Source: Sulfuricurvum sp. (GTDB lineage: Bacteria > Campylobacterota > Campylobacteria > Campylobacterales > Sulfurimonadaceae). Taken from it: 64,000 nucleotides of DNA. The stretch lies in contig JAUYRN010000005.1 of the NCBI GenBank assembly GCA_030696775.1, positions 1 through 64,000 on the forward strand, in the 5' to 3' direction. Positions 17,078 to 27,643 of this stretch are shown piece by piece (within the stretch, counting starts at the first letter, position 1; every line of letters begins with the position of its first letter). The translations under genes and the position numbers were made by a program. The notes under the pieces were generated by a model that searched no databases, was not told the origin of the DNA, and worked only from the letters and a program-made list of their open reading frames with translations.

Positions 17078-18156
17078 ACACATTAGAAGAGTGCCGAAAA
17101 GCGATTGATGCATTGGATGATGAAGTTATCGTACTTCTAAATCGACGTATGGAAGTTGTACAACGTGTTGGGGAAATTAAGCACGAGACAAAAGGTGCGG
17201 TTTATCGTCCAGAGCGAGAAAAAGCGATTATTGACCGCTTAAGTGCTCATAGTAAGCAATCGGGCGGTTTGCTGAACTCTCAAGCGATTGAAGCTATTTT
17301 TTTAGAGATTTTTGCCGTAGCGCGCAATCTTGAACTTCCTGAAAAAATTGCGTATCTAGGGCCTGAGGGAAGTTTTACTCATCAAGCCGCCGAATCACGT
17401 TTTGGGGCAATGAGTGATTACCTCTCACTTGGCTCCATTGATGCGGTCTTTAAAACTCTTGAAGCATCACGCGCCAAATTTGGGGTTGTCCCTATTGAAA
17501 ACTCTCGAGATGGTGTAGTGGGTGAAACTCTTGATCTGCTGGGTAAAAGCAGTGTTAAGATCGTCGCAGAATTGTATATGCCGATCCATATGGCATTTGT
17601 CAGTAAAGCTGAAAAATTGCATGACATTAAGAGAATTTACTCAAAGGACAAAGGCTTTGGTCAGTGCCGAGAATTCTTACTTGAACATGGATTGGACAAA
17701 ATTGAGCATATACCTGTAGAATCAACGGCAAAAGCAGCTGTCTTGGCATCTAAAGATCCAGAAGCGGCTGCAATTTGTTCTCATATTGCGGCAAAGCTGT
17801 ATGGGATACCGACATTATTTGAGAACATTGAGGATTCGCACAACAATGCTACTCGCTTCTTTATACTGAGTGATTTTAAAAACGCTCCCAGCGGTGAAGA
17901 TAAAACCTCAATTTTAGTTCGATTAAAAGAGGCTCAAAAATCAGGGGCATTGTTCCACTTTTTAGAAGACTTCAACAAAGCAGAGATTAATCTTAGTAAA
18001 ATTGAAAGCCGTCCTGCACGAGAGAATGATGGGTTTGCTTATTGGTTTTTTATCGACTTTTTTGGGCATATCGATGAAGAGAGAGTTCAAAATATTATGA
18101 CAAAACATACCAATGAAGTAACATGGCTTGGAAGCTATGTAAAGGGAGAATTATGA
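17074..18156 (+). CDS. pheA: Bifunctional chorismate mutase / prephenate dehydratase
   Basis: Converts chorismate to prephenate and then phenylpyruvate for phenylalanine. The order is an AroQ-type chorismate mutase (1-88, with [20 protein letters not shown]), a prephenate dehydratase domain starting at [14 protein letters not shown] (with [16 protein letters not shown] and NNATRFFIL), and a C-terminal ACT domain from about 283 with [19 protein letters not shown]. The ESRP motif is part of the Phe-binding feedback site, so allosteric inhibition by phenylalanine is likely. ATGA overlaps link it to the HAD gene before it and hisC after it. Confidence 0.96.
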   Translation: MNTLEECRKAIDALDDEVIVLLNRRMEVVQRVGEIKHETKGAVYRPEREKAIIDRLSAHSKQSGGLLNSQAIEAIFLEIFAVARNLELPEKIAYLGPEGSFTHQAAESRFGAMSDYLSLGSIDAVFKTLEASRAKFGVVPIENSRDGVVGETLDLLGKSSVKIVAELYMPIHMAFVSKAEKLHDIKRIYSKDKGFGQCREFLLEHGLDKIEHIPVESTAKAAVLASKDPEAAAICSHIAAKLYGIPTLFENIEDSHNNATRFFILSDFKNAPSGEDKTSILVRLKEAQKSGALFHFLEDFNKAEINLSKIESRPARENDGFAYWFFIDFFGHIDEERVQNIMTKHTNEVTWLGSYVKGEL

Positions 18157-19247
18157 AATTTAACAGCACATTAGAGTCGATTAAAAGCTATGAGGCCGGT
18201 AAGCCAATCGAGCTTGTTGTTCGTGAATATGGAATAGATAAAGCTGATATTGTTAAATTGGCAAGTAATGAGAATCCTTTTGGTTGTTCACCTAAAGTGA
18301 AAGAGGCCGTACGCTCAATTATTGATAATATGGCTCTTTATCCGGATGACTCTATGATCAAGCTCAAAAATGCTCTTTCGAGCAAATATGCTATACAACC
18401 TAATGAACTGATTATCGGGGCAGGAAGTGATCAGGTAATCGAATTTGCAATTCATGCCAAAGCCCACCAAGGCGCAGCTGTGCTGATGAACAGTGTAACC
18501 TTCGCGATGTATGAAATTTATGCCAAGCAAGTAGGGGCAAAAATTATTCGTACTGCTTCACGAGAGCATGATATGGAGGAATTTTATGCTCTTTATCTTG
18601 AACATAAGCCCTCTATTATTTTTCTCTGTACCCCCAATAATCCGACGGGTGATGCAATCGATGCTGAGTCAATGCTTACCTTTATCAAAAAAATTGATTC
18701 GGATACACTTGTTATCGTAGATGGTGCGTATATGGAGTATGCACGTTTTAAAGATCCGAAAAAAGCGGTAGATCCACGAGAGTTAATAGCTCAGTTTGAG
18801 AATGTACTTTTCTTAGGGACCTTTTCAAAAGCGTATGGCTTAGGTGGAATGCGTGTTGGATACGGGATAGCTCGTTCCAATATTATTGAAGCTCTTTATA
18901 AAGTTCGTCCGCCATTTAATATTACTACTCTTTCTCTTGAAGCTGCATCTGTAGCTCTTGAAGACGAGGCATTTGTGCAAGAGTGTATTGCCGATAATTT
19001 TAAAGAGATGGAGCGATATAAAGCATTCGCGGCATCAAAAAAGATTGCTATAATCGACAGTTATACTAATTTTGTGACATTATCACTTCCTGAAACAAAA
19101 AATTCATCCAAAATAGCCCAAGAACTGTTAAAAAAGGGTATGATTATACGAGATTTAAGCAGTTATGGATTGAATGCTATTCGCGTAACCATCGGTACAT
19201 CAATACAAAATGACCGATTTTTTGAACTAACAGAACCTTTATTGTAA
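18153..19247 (+). CDS. hisC: Histidinol-phosphate aminotransferase
   Basis: PLP enzyme of histidine synthesis that may also serve aromatic amino acids. It has [14 protein letters not shown] at the substrate end, TPNNPTGD, the PLP lysine in [18 protein letters not shown] (K226) and the terminal SIGT-like stretch [10 protein letters not shown]. The start is the ATG at 18153, preceded by GGGAG and overlapping the pheA stop by 4 nt; an upstream in-frame start at 18123 lies inside pheA and adds unrelated residues. Coupling with pheA suggests that it also transaminates phenylpyruvate, which is an inference. Confidence 0.93.
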   Translation: MKFNSTLESIKSYEAGKPIELVVREYGIDKADIVKLASNENPFGCSPKVKEAVRSIIDNMALYPDDSMIKLKNALSSKYAIQPNELIIGAGSDQVIEFAIHAKAHQGAAVLMNSVTFAMYEIYAKQVGAKIIRTASREHDMEEFYALYLEHKPSIIFLCTPNNPTGDAIDAESMLTFIKKIDSDTLVIVDGAYMEYARFKDPKKAVDPRELIAQFENVLFLGTFSKAYGLGGMRVGYGIARSNIIEALYKVRPPFNITTLSLEAASVALEDEAFVQECIADNFKEMERYKAFAASKKIAIIDSYTNFVTLSLPETKNSSKIAQELLKKGMIIRDLSSYGLNAIRVTIGTSIQNDRFFELTEPLL

Positions 19248-19264
19248 AGTAGGCATTCAAAAGA

Positions 19265-20980
19265 ATGGATTTTAAAGCACTTTTCTCACAACTTGTGATT
19301 GTTTTTGGGAAATTAACCCAAGCACAAAAAACGATAATTGGTGCTGCGGTTGCAGGAATTATCGGTTTTTTGATTTTTTTGGTCGTATATACGTCTGATT
19401 CACCTTCAACCAAGGATGAAGGATATCAGGTTTTATTCGAATCTCTGACTCCGCAGGATGCAGCACAAGTGGTTGCACAACTTGAAAAAGACAAAATTCC
19501 TTATAAAATTCCGCGCGATAATGTGATCGAAGTTCCTAAAGAGGTCGTCTATAAAGAACGTATTACAATTGCCTCAATGGGTATTCCAAAAGAGGGTCAT
19601 GTTGGATTTGAACTTTTTGACAAACAAGAATTTGGTGCAACTAATTTTGACCAAGAGGTAAAATTTAGACGTGCATTGGAAGGGGAACTTGCCCGTTCTA
19701 TTGACTCGCTTTCACCGGTAGAAAAATCAAGTGTTTCTTTAGCTTTACCGAAAGAGACGTTATTCGTTTCTGAAGAAGTCCCGCCGTCTGCATCTGTTAT
19801 GGTTCAATTGTACGAAGATCGAAAGCTTACTCCCAAGCAGATACGAGGGATAAAAAAGCTTGTCGCTGCAGCTGTTCCAAAGCTTAAAACTGAAAATGTT
19901 ACGTTGATCAATTCCGACGGTGAAAGTTTAGGGGATAGTGATTCCGATGCGATGATGGGCGAACTGTCTCAAATGCAGCAACAGTATAAAACCAAAGAAG
20001 AGAAGAAGCAAGAGGATAAAATCATTAATGTTCTTGCTCCATTCATTGGTGGTAAAGACCGAGTGGTTGCTAAAGTAACGATTGAATATGATTTTTCGGA
20101 ACAAAGTTCAACGTCTGAAAAATATGACCCAGAAAATGTAGTGCGAAGCGAACAAACTTCCGAAGAAAAACGTGACGGTTCGTCACCAGTGGCTGTTGGA
20201 GGAGTTCCGGGTGCTGTGAGCAATATTGGTCCATCTGATGTTAATGGATCGTCAGGATCAGCTGGCAGCGCGGAAAAGTATGAAAAAACAACGGGGACAA
20301 CAAACTTTGAAATTTCCAAAACAGTTTCAACTACTAAAATGGAATTTGCACGAATTAAGCGTATTACGGCAGCCGTTGTCGTAGATGGAAAGTATGAAGC
20401 AAAAAAAGATGGAGCTACTGGGGATGAAATGGCATACGTTGCCCTTGATCAAACGCAGCTTGATGCCATAACGTCTTTGACAAAGCAATCCATTGGGATT
20501 GATGATGCACGCGGAGATTTAGTGACGGTACGAAATTTTGAGTTTCAAGCTACCAAAGGGAGCTTAGGGTCTAAAGATGCTGCATCTAAAACATCAGCAT
20601 TTTTGACTACCTATATCGAGCCATTTATGCCTGTACTTAAATACATTTTAGTTGCTATAATACTTTTTATTGCCTACAAGAAAGTGATTCTTCCTTTTGC
20701 CGATCGAATGTTGGAATTTACTCGAGAAGAAGAAGAGTTTGAAAAGCCAATATTGGAAATTAGTGACGACGAGGATGAAGACCTTGTTGAAAAAGTACAG
20801 CAAATGCGTAAAAAAGTGGAAAATCAGTTGGGGCTTGGTGAGGGCTTCAACGAAGATGAGTTAAAATATGATGTATTACTCGAAAAAATTCGTGAAATGG
20901 CGGAAGATCGCCCTGATGAAATTGCGTCATTGATTCAAGCTCTTATCAATGAAGAAGCAACACCATTGCGTAATACGTAG
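19265..20980 (+). CDS. fliF: Flagellar MS-ring protein FliF
   Basis: Forms the MS ring in the cytoplasmic membrane, the first flagellar structure. There are two membrane segments (about 30-45 and 455-475). Between them is the YscJ/FliF ring-building region with FDKQEFGATNFDQEVKFRRALEG-type sequence at about 119-140, followed by a long Gly/Ser-rich linker. The acidic cytoplasmic tail contains the C-terminal FliG-binding region. The 571-residue length is typical of the phylum. It starts a fliF-fliG-fliH-dxs run 17 nt after hisC. Confidence 0.97.
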   Translation: MDFKALFSQLVIVFGKLTQAQKTIIGAAVAGIIGFLIFLVVYTSDSPSTKDEGYQVLFESLTPQDAAQVVAQLEKDKIPYKIPRDNVIEVPKEVVYKERITIASMGIPKEGHVGFELFDKQEFGATNFDQEVKFRRALEGELARSIDSLSPVEKSSVSLALPKETLFVSEEVPPSASVMVQLYEDRKLTPKQIRGIKKLVAAAVPKLKTENVTLINSDGESLGDSDSDAMMGELSQMQQQYKTKEEKKQEDKIINVLAPFIGGKDRVVAKVTIEYDFSEQSSTSEKYDPENVVRSEQTSEEKRDGSSPVAVGGVPGAVSNIGPSDVNGSSGSAGSAEKYEKTTGTTNFEISKTVSTTKMEFARIKRITAAVVVDGKYEAKKDGATGDEMAYVALDQTQLDAITSLTKQSIGIDDARGDLVTVRNFEFQATKGSLGSKDAASKTSAFLTTYIEPFMPVLKYILVAIILFIAYKKVILPFADRMLEFTREEEEFEKPILEISDDEDEDLVEKVQQMRKKVENQLGLGEGFNEDELKYDVLLEKIREMAEDRPDEIASLIQALINEEATPLRNT

Positions 20981-20997
20981 GGAAAGAGGAAGTTAAT

Positions 20998-22023
20998 ATG
21001 ACATTATCTCAACCACAGCAGGCACATTTTGATGAAATGGGGATGGCGGAAAAAATAGCGATTCTTTTGATTCAATTGGGGGAAGATTCAACTGCACAAA
21101 TTTTTGGACGTATGAATATTGAATCCATTACAGAAGTTTCTAAATACATTGCGAATAATAGCAGCATTGAAAAAAGTATCGGCGCAGCTGTTTTAGAAGA
21201 ATTTTATGCGATTATTCAGTCCAATCAGTATTTAAATACAGGTGGTTTGGAATACGCAAAAGAGATTCTGTACAAAGCGCTGGGACCTGATGAAGCTAAA
21301 AAAGTCTTAGAACGTTTGAGTAAAAGTATGCAGGGTGCCCAAAATTTTTCTTATTTAGCCAAAATCAAACCACAACAGCTAGCCGACTTTATCACAACTG
21401 AACACCCTCAAACGATAGCACTTATTTTAGCGCACATGGATCCATCTGCAGCTGCGGAAACATTGTATATTTTTAGCCCTGAACTGCGAGGCGAAGTAGT
21501 TATTCGTATGGCAAAATTGGGAGATATTTCTCCTGCAATTATTAAGCGGGTGAGTGCAGTTCTTGAGTCCAAACTTGAATCATTGGCTAGCTACAAAGTG
21601 GAAGTGGGTGGCCCAAGAGCGGTTGCTGATGTCTTTAACCGCTTAGGTGCAAAAGTCTCTAAAGAGACATTGTCTCAGATTGAGCAACTGGATCAAGAAC
21701 TTGCTGCTTCTATTAAAGAGATGATGTTTACGTTTGAAGATATTTCAGGTCTTGATGTGAATGCGGTTCGGGAAATTCTCAAAGCGGTTGATAAAAATGA
21801 TCTTATGCTGGCCCTCAAAAGCTCTCCTGAAGATCTTAAAGAAAAGTTTTATTCTTGTATGTCACAACGAGCAAAAGATACATTTGTGGAAGAATTGCAA
21901 TTTTTGGGTGCGGTTAAAATGAAAGAAGTTGAGACAGCTCAACGTAAGATTGTAGATGCAGTTCAAGCACTTGCTGAACAAGGTGTATTGGAATTAGGTG
22001 CATCTGAAGAGATGATTGACTAA
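20998..22023 (+). CDS. fliG: Flagellar motor switch protein FliG
   Basis: Rotor component that transmits stator torque and binds FliF, FliM and FliN. The middle domain has the EHPQTIALILAHM signature, and the C-terminal motor domain has the charged helix region around DLMLALKSSPEDLKEKFYSC and MSQRAKDTFVEEL. The 341-residue length is normal. AGAGGAAG precedes the ATG. It lies between fliF (17 nt) and fliH (4 nt). Confidence 0.97.
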   Translation: MTLSQPQQAHFDEMGMAEKIAILLIQLGEDSTAQIFGRMNIESITEVSKYIANNSSIEKSIGAAVLEEFYAIIQSNQYLNTGGLEYAKEILYKALGPDEAKKVLERLSKSMQGAQNFSYLAKIKPQQLADFITTEHPQTIALILAHMDPSAAAETLYIFSPELRGEVVIRMAKLGDISPAIIKRVSAVLESKLESLASYKVEVGGPRAVADVFNRLGAKVSKETLSQIEQLDQELAASIKEMMFTFEDISGLDVNAVREILKAVDKNDLMLALKSSPEDLKEKFYSCMSQRAKDTFVEELQFLGAVKMKEVETAQRKIVDAVQALAEQGVLELGASEEMID

Positions 22024-22027
22024 AGCC

Positions 22028-22813
22028 ATGATCGAAGATGTTGTGATTACCAAAGATAACTTGTCTGGACATGAAATTGGAAAATATCAGTTTAAGATTT
22101 TGACTGGATTGAGCGGGACAAGTGTTCAAAAAGCCTATGAAGAACTTGAACTTCAACGTCCTGTCTTAGCAGATTCACCAGGAGATAAAAACCGGGAATC
22201 AACGTCAGCAAAAGATGAATTAATTGAATCCTTGTTAAAAAAAGCGGATGACATGAGTTCGAACTTTATCAAAATGCAGATGCGTCTTGAAAGTCTTCAA
22301 GAAGAACATGCACAGGGACTTGAAGAGGCAAAAAAAAGCGGTTATGATGAAGGATTTTTAGCCGGAGTAGCGCAAGAACAGATGCAAAATTCTCAACGCA
22401 ATACGCAAGGGCAAGATCAGTTTTCATTGTCTGTAAAGACCTTGGAAGATGCAGCTGCACAGTTTTCTATTTCTCTTAGCGAGATTAAAAAAGAGTTGAC
22501 GCATACAGCTCTTGATATTGCCAAAGAAGTTATTGGAATTGAGACACAGGAAAATAGTGCAAAAATCGCGGCTAAACTCTCTGAATCCTTAATCGAAGAA
22601 CTTAGTGATGCTGCAAAGATTACCTTACGAGTGAATCCAAACGACCATGGAGTAATTTCTGAAAAAGTAGGATCTCTTAAGAATATTGAAGTACTATCGG
22701 ATCGTGCGATCAGTGCTGGCGGAGTAGTTGCTATTAGTGATATGGGGAATATTGACTCACAAATTAAAAAACGTTTTGAACGATTGAAAAGATCGTTATT
22801 GCTGGAATCATGA
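22028..22813 (+). CDS. fliH: Flagellar assembly protein FliH
   Basis: Regulator of the FliI export ATPase, stator-like in the flagellar type III export gate. It has a charged, coiled-coil rich N-terminal half (ESLLKKADDMSSNFIKMQ, EEAKKSGYDEGFLAG) and a C-terminal FliH/V-ATPase-E-like domain (IAKEVIGIETQ, LRVNPNDHGVISEKVG). The 261-residue form begins at the ATG at 22028. An in-frame TTG at 22016 overlaps fliG and is less likely. The ribosome site is weak, so coupling to fliG is probable. FliI is not in the window. Confidence 0.9.
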   Translation: MIEDVVITKDNLSGHEIGKYQFKILTGLSGTSVQKAYEELELQRPVLADSPGDKNRESTSAKDELIESLLKKADDMSSNFIKMQMRLESLQEEHAQGLEEAKKSGYDEGFLAGVAQEQMQNSQRNTQGQDQFSLSVKTLEDAAAQFSISLSEIKKELTHTALDIAKEVIGIETQENSAKIAAKLSESLIEELSDAAKITLRVNPNDHGVISEKVGSLKNIEVLSDRAISAGGVVAISDMGNIDSQIKKRFERLKRSLLLES

Positions 22814-22824
22814 TTAGGGTGACA

Positions 22825-24639
22825 ATGGACATTAAAAATTTTACGCACGATGAGTTAAAAGCACTTTCACAAAAAATTCGAGATCGAATTTTGGAAGTTG
22901 TCAGTACCAATGGCGGACATTTGAGCTCTACCTTGGGTGCTACGGAAATAATCGTAGCGATGCATAAAGTATTTGATTCCTCAAAAGATCCATTTATTTT
23001 TGACGTTTCGCATCAAGCGTACGCTCATAAACTTCTTACAAATCGATGGGAAGAATTTTCAATGCTACGCCGCTTTGACGGACTGAGTGGCTATACAAAA
23101 CCTTCTGAGTCCCCTTTTGATTATTTCGTTGCAGGACATAGCTCAACGTCGATTTCTCTAGGTGTGGGAGCAGCTAAAGCCATTGCTCTTAAAAAGGAGC
23201 AGGAGAGTCGTATTCCGGTTGTCCTGATCGGTGATGGTTCCCTTTCTGCTGGAATGGTGTACGAAGCGCTTAACGAGTTAGGTGATCGAAAATATCCGAT
23301 GGTCATTATTCTCAATGACAATGAGATGAGTATCGCCAAACCAATCGGTGCAATTAGCCGGATGCTTAGTTCTGCGATGGCAAGTCCATTTTATCAACGT
23401 TTTAAAAAGAAAACAGAGCAGTTTGTAGACAACTTCGGTGAAGGGGCACATTATCTCGCCAAACGGTTTGAAGAGTCGTTCAAGCTCATTACTCCTGGAA
23501 TATTGTTTGAAGAGATGGGGATTGAGTATATTGGTCCTGTTGATGGGCATGATCTTAAATCGCTTATTGATATTTTGAGCATGGCAAAAGCGATGGGAAA
23601 ACCTGTTCTAGTTCATGTACAGACGATTAAGGGAAAAGGGTATGAGATTGCTGAGGGTAAGCATGAAAAATGGCATGGCGTTTCTCCCTTTGATCTGAAA
23701 AGCGGAACGGCTAATACTAAAAGTTCTGCTAAAAATGCTACTCAAATCTATGCAGAAGCGCTTATGCATCAAGCCGATCATAATCCGAAAATAGTGGGAG
23801 CAACGGCAGCAATGCCAAGCGGAACAGGACTAAGTGCTTTAATGGAAAAATATCCTGAACGCTTTTGGGATGTTGCGATTGCTGAACAGCATGCCGTAAC
23901 CTCTATGGCTGCATTGGCAAAAGAAGGATTTAAACCATTCTGTACGATTTATTCGACCTTTTTACAACGGGGGTTTGATCAGGTGATCCACGATGTGTGC
24001 TTGATGGATCTACCGGTTGTCTTTGCTCTTGACCGTGCCGGTATTGTCGGCGAAGACGGTGAGACACATCAGGGGGCATTTGATATTAGTTTTTTACGAT
24101 TGATTCCTAATATGACATTGTGTGCTCCTCGTGATGAAAAATCATTTCATCAGATTGTGGCGTATGCAGCCGGATATGACCGACCGTGTGCCATTCGTTA
24201 TCCTAGAGGGGCATTTCTTGAAGCAAATGTACCTGAGTCTCTTCCTTTTGAGACAGGAAAATCACAGTTGTTAATTTCCAATGACTCTGATGTTTTATTG
24301 ATTGGATACGGAAACGGTGTTGGACGTGCGGCACAAACGCTGGAGCTGATGGAGGAAAAACCCTCTTTACTTGATTTGCGTTTTGTAAAACCTCTCGATA
24401 CTGAAATGCTGATACGAATGTCTAAGATTCATAAAAGATGGTATATTTTTAGTGATTCAGCACGCATGGGCGGTGTTGGAAGTGCATTGCTTGAATGGTT
24501 ATCCGAAGAAAAAATCAGGGATGTTCAGGTAGTTAGTTTTGAATACGATGATGAATTTATAAAGCATGGTAACACACTGCTTGTAGAAGAATCACTTGGA
24601 TTGCTTCCTCACCAGCTGGCTAAGCGGATCGTAGGATAA
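22825..24639 (+). CDS. dxs: 1-deoxy-D-xylulose-5-phosphate synthase
   Basis: Thiamine-diphosphate enzyme that condenses pyruvate and glyceraldehyde 3-phosphate at the entry to the non-mevalonate isoprenoid route. The ThDP motif GDGSLSAGMVYEALNELG continues to ILNDNEMSI. FDVSHQAYAHKLLTNR, the transketolase pyrimidine domain with DRAGIVGEDGETHQGAFD, and the C-terminal domain follow. The start is the ATG at 22825 with AGGGTG in front; the earlier ATG at 22810 overlaps the fliH stop and has no site. Linkage of dxs to fliH is common in Campylobacterota and not functionally obvious. It converges with pgeF, overlapping by 20 nt. Confidence 0.95.
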   Translation: MDIKNFTHDELKALSQKIRDRILEVVSTNGGHLSSTLGATEIIVAMHKVFDSSKDPFIFDVSHQAYAHKLLTNRWEEFSMLRRFDGLSGYTKPSESPFDYFVAGHSSTSISLGVGAAKAIALKKEQESRIPVVLIGDGSLSAGMVYEALNELGDRKYPMVIILNDNEMSIAKPIGAISRMLSSAMASPFYQRFKKKTEQFVDNFGEGAHYLAKRFEESFKLITPGILFEEMGIEYIGPVDGHDLKSLIDILSMAKAMGKPVLVHVQTIKGKGYEIAEGKHEKWHGVSPFDLKSGTANTKSSAKNATQIYAEALMHQADHNPKIVGATAAMPSGTGLSALMEKYPERFWDVAIAEQHAVTSMAALAKEGFKPFCTIYSTFLQRGFDQVIHDVCLMDLPVVFALDRAGIVGEDGETHQGAFDISFLRLIPNMTLCAPRDEKSFHQIVAYAAGYDRPCAIRYPRGAFLEANVPESLPFETGKSQLLISNDSDVLLIGYGNGVGRAAQTLELMEEKPSLLDLRFVKPLDTEMLIRMSKIHKRWYIFSDSARMGGVGSALLEWLSEEKIRDVQVVSFEYDDEFIKHGNTLLVEESLGLLPHQLAKRIVG

Positions 24640-25381
24640 TCACTCCCGCAATCCGTCCCGTGTGCTGTGCATCAGCGCGATAGGAGAAATAGGTATCGCA
24701 GTTACATGAAGTGCAGTGCTCAATCACTTCGATACTCTCTTCCTCTACACCTAATGTTTGCAGTTGCAGTAATAAAATAGTATTGACATCTAAAAAGACT
24801 CGTTTATTTTCTCTTCGTATTGCATTCTTATATCCCATTTCTATTACTTCGTTGACTATGTTTTCATTGACTTCATAACAACATCCATGTATTGAGGGAC
24901 CCAGTACGATTTGCACATCATTGATGTGAGTTCCAAATACTTGTTTCATTGTATCGAGTGTTTTAGGAAGAATCTCATTGAGTGCTCCCTTTCGCCCTGC
25001 ATGAACAGCCCCAATAGCATTATGGATCGGATCGTAGATCAAAATAGGAGTACAATCGGCACTCATCACCATAAGCGGAGTATTAAGGCGATTAGTTATA
25101 AGCGCATCACATTGGGGCGGGGTATCGAAACGGTGTGTATCATCGATAGTGATGATGGTATCTGAATGAATTTGAGACATGTGCACTAAAGTTTTTCGAT
25201 CATAACCCAAATGATTTGCTAATAAATCATGGTTTTTGAGAACATCGTTGAGCGCATCACCGACATGAAATGCAAGATTAGCGGTGCTATAGGGAGCGTG
25301 CGAGACTCCACCATACCGAGTCGTAAAACAGGCGGTAACTTTTGGATTTGGCAGTAAAATTGTTGGGAGTACGATTTGCAT
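24620..25381 (-). CDS. pgeF: PgeF/YfiH family polyphenol oxidase-like protein
   Basis: Member of the YfiH/laccase-domain family, which has been linked to peptidoglycan editing (removal of L-Ser from precursors) and to purine nucleoside cleavage. Characteristic metal-site residues are present: QIHSDTI, ADCTPILIYD, HAGRKGAL, GPSIHGCCYEV and the late CTSCNCDTYFSYR. The 253-residue length is typical. Its 3' end overlaps the convergent dxs by 20 nt. Which reported activity applies here cannot be told from sequence. Confidence 0.9.
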   Translation of the reverse strand: MQIVLPTILLPNPKVTACFTTRYGGVSHAPYSTANLAFHVGDALNDVLKNHDLLANHLGYDRKTLVHMSQIHSDTIITIDDTHRFDTPPQCDALITNRLNTPLMVMSADCTPILIYDPIHNAIGAVHAGRKGALNEILPKTLDTMKQVFGTHINDVQIVLGPSIHGCCYEVNENIVNEVIEMGYKNAIRRENKRVFLDVNTILLLQLQTLGVEEESIEVIEHCTSCNCDTYFSYRADAQHTGRIAGVIILRSA

Positions 25382-25458
25382 AAGCAGAGTATATCGAGAG
25401 TCACTTTTAGGTGGGATTAATCAAGTTTCGATTATTCTTGCACTCCACATTTATTGAT

Positions 25459-25536
25459 CGGGGCGTAGCGCAGTTTGGCTAGCGCACTACCTTGGGGTGG
25501 TAGAGGTCGCCTGTTCGAGTCAGGTCGCTCCGACCA
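25459..25536 (+). tRNA. tRNA-Pro (anticodon GGG)
   Basis: A complete cloverleaf: the acceptor stem CGGGGCG (25459-25465) pairs with CGCTCCG (25526-25532), with one G-T pair. The D arm is around AGCGCAGTTTGGCTAGCGC. The anticodon stem CTACC/GGTAG carries loop TTGGGGT, so the anticodon is GGG, and the TTCGAGT T-loop follows. The terminal CCA is encoded (25534-25536). Length is 78 nt. The C1-G72 pair fits proline tRNAs. It stands alone between pgeF and the chemoreceptor gene. Confidence 0.96.
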
Positions 25537-25574
25537 TGTGGAAAGCTTCTTAAAATTTCTCTGCGGTTTAAAAT

Positions 25575-27485
25575 TTAGCGACTTTCAATAAGAACATTGT
25601 CCATAAGTACAAAAAGTTTTTCACTCGCATTTTCCATTTCTTTGAAGTTTGAAATAATTTCACTGCTGTTATTGAGTAAATTCTCTTCACCTTGAGCAAT
25701 GAAAGTGAGATTTTTATTGGCATTTTGATGAACAACTGCATGAGGTACTTTTATCTGCTCATAACTCCCCATTTTACCAAAACGCTCTTTTCCTTCACCG
25801 TCATACCATTTACCAAGACGACATTGATGTGCATCCATAGGCGTGAGTTTTTGATCACATACCATGACGCTGTTATATGTACGTGCCTTATAAAGTATAT
25901 GATCAATTTTTGCTAAAATAATAAACGAGCTATTTTCCATATTGTGAGATGAAGTCACAATATTGGATGAGCCTTCACTTAGCTGAACTAGGGTGTCTTC
26001 AAAGCTGATAATACTTGAGCTGGAACGTGCAACAACTTCATTCATCTCTTCAGCACTGGTTTGAATTTCAGACATATTTTGTTGGAGTGAATTGATTGAT
26101 ACAGAAATCTCTCCAGTTGCTTTATGGGTTCGTTCTGCAAGTTTTCGTACTTCATCGGCAACGACAGCAAATCCTCGACCATGTTCTCCTGCTCGAGCAG
26201 CTTCGATAGCAGCATTGAGCGCTAAAAGGTTCGTTTGATCAGCAATATCGGTGATGAGCTGAATGACGGAGTTGATTTCATTCGCACGGGATGCAATATG
26301 CCCGATTGCATCGTTATTATTGCTTACTTTTTCATTGAGCATATTGAGCTCATTGATAATAATGGATATGGTGTCTCTACTGTCATTGGCTAAAACAGCT
26401 GCTGTGGTCGTTGCGCTTGTTACTGCTTTTAGGTCTTGGATATTATTTTGAAGGTTTTCTTGGATGACACTGAGACTTTCTGTCACTTTTACGTTGAGTT
26501 GGCTTAGTTCAGAGTTTAGTGAATCTCGACGTTTTTTCTGATCTTGCACTCTCATAACCGCGATACTGGTACTGACATTTTCAATAGCATCCACAAACTC
26601 TCCATGCATTCCTACACTTGAAAGGGTATGTGAAAAATCTCCTTTAGTCGCACCTGAGATGGATGTGTTGATCTGATGGATAAGATTTTGTATTTGAGTT
26701 ATGAGCTGTCCGAGGGCATTTCCCATAATTCCCATTTCCGTACCTTCGGGCGCATTAACGGATATTTGTTTGAAGTTACCCTCTGAGATGCTCGCAATAA
26801 TGCGTGTAAACTTTTCGATTGCAATGGTGATCGAACTGCTGATCATACTGGCAAAAATAAAAATAACAATGGCTACACCAAATCCTGTCATAAGGACAAA
26901 AAATTTATAGAATGTGATTTGAGAGTGAAGGCTTTCGGAAGCTGTTTTGAGTTTTGCTTCCTTTAGCTCCACAACTTTTTCAAATTTGTCTCTTGAAGCA
27001 TCTGCATACGGAGTTAACTCTTTTTTGTATTTTGCATAAATTGTAGTAGAGTTACTAGAAATAGTTGCAGCATCGAGGGACTTCATCATTGCAAGCGAGT
27101 TATCTAAAAAGGCAGAGGTGCTCTCTTTCGCATCCATAATAAGTTGTTGTTCGGCAGGCTCGCTCGCGCTTTTATCCAGTTCAATAAATACGGTATGAAT
27201 TTTATCAATATGTTTTTCAAGTTTATCAATATTTTTATTATAATCGCCACCCAGCATAATATCTCGACTGGTACGACTGATGTAGTTCAGATCTTTTTCG
27301 ATTTCAAGCGCGTTCATGGCTCCTGATATGGTTTTTTCCTGAAGCTCACTGTATTGACTCTCTAAACTGCTAAAGGCAAAGTATACGAATACGGCAGCGC
27401 CAATAACGGACATTGTGGCTGCGCTAACGAGATAATTCATCCGCTTTTTAATACTCATATCTTGTAACGCTTTTTCAAATGCCAT
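25575..27485 (-). CDS. Methyl-accepting chemotaxis protein with C-terminal CZB zinc-binding domain
   Basis: Transmembrane chemoreceptor. It has an N-terminal membrane segment (about 18-35), a four-helix-bundle-like periplasmic domain, a second membrane segment (about 193-215), HAMP region(s), and the signalling hairpin tip with [21 protein letters not shown] and [15 protein letters not shown]. The C-terminus carries a chemoreceptor zinc-binding domain: HILYKA, then [13 protein letters not shown] and [10 protein letters not shown], giving the expected His/Cys/His/His set. CZB domains sense zinc and, through their Zn-Cys core, hypochlorous acid. The ligand of the periplasmic part is unknown. 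It is divergent from the ovoA-like gene. Confidence 0.93.
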   Translation of the reverse strand: MAFEKALQDMSIKKRMNYLVSAATMSVIGAAVFVYFAFSSLESQYSELQEKTISGAMNALEIEKDLNYISRTSRDIMLGGDYNKNIDKLEKHIDKIHTVFIELDKSASEPAEQQLIMDAKESTSAFLDNSLAMMKSLDAATISSNSTTIYAKYKKELTPYADASRDKFEKVVELKEAKLKTASESLHSQITFYKFFVLMTGFGVAIVIFIFASMISSSITIAIEKFTRIIASISEGNFKQISVNAPEGTEMGIMGNALGQLITQIQNLIHQINTSISGATKGDFSHTLSSVGMHGEFVDAIENVSTSIAVMRVQDQKKRRDSLNSELSQLNVKVTESLSVIQENLQNNIQDLKAVTSATTTAAVLANDSRDTISIIINELNMLNEKVSNNNDAIGHIASRANEINSVIQLITDIADQTNLLALNAAIEAARAGEHGRGFAVVADEVRKLAERTHKATGEISVSINSLQQNMSEIQTSAEEMNEVVARSSSSIISFEDTLVQLSEGSSNIVTSSHNMENSSFIILAKIDHILYKARTYNSVMVCDQKLTPMDAHQCRLGKWYDGEGKERFGKMGSYEQIKVPHAVVHQNANKNLTFIAQGEENLLNNSSEIISNFKEMENASEKLFVLMDNVLIESR

Positions 27486-27643
27486 ATTTTTTCCCTGATT
27501 GGTATTTTTTGATACCTTTTTGATATTCTAATTATAATCATTTTTTTGATTATTTTGTCTTCTTTTTTTCCAAGTTTTTTCTATAAGAGTCTCTGAGGTA
27601 CAATAGGGAAATTTGAATTAGTATAGTATAGAGGATTTAGAGC
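27486..27643. promoter_or_regulatory. Divergent promoter region between the chemoreceptor and ovoA-like genes
   Basis: The 158-bp gap holds a palindromic ATTATAAT at 27531-27538, giving a TATAAT -10 for the chemoreceptor on the minus strand about 46 bp before its start. A TACAAT at 27599-27604 is a possible -10 for the ovoA-like gene. Two inverted repeats also lie here: GGTAT...ATACC (27501-27516) and ATAATCA...TGATTAT (27534-27553, six-T spacer). The second overlaps the chemoreceptor -10 and could be an operator. These are sequence observations; no regulator is known. Confidence 0.45.
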
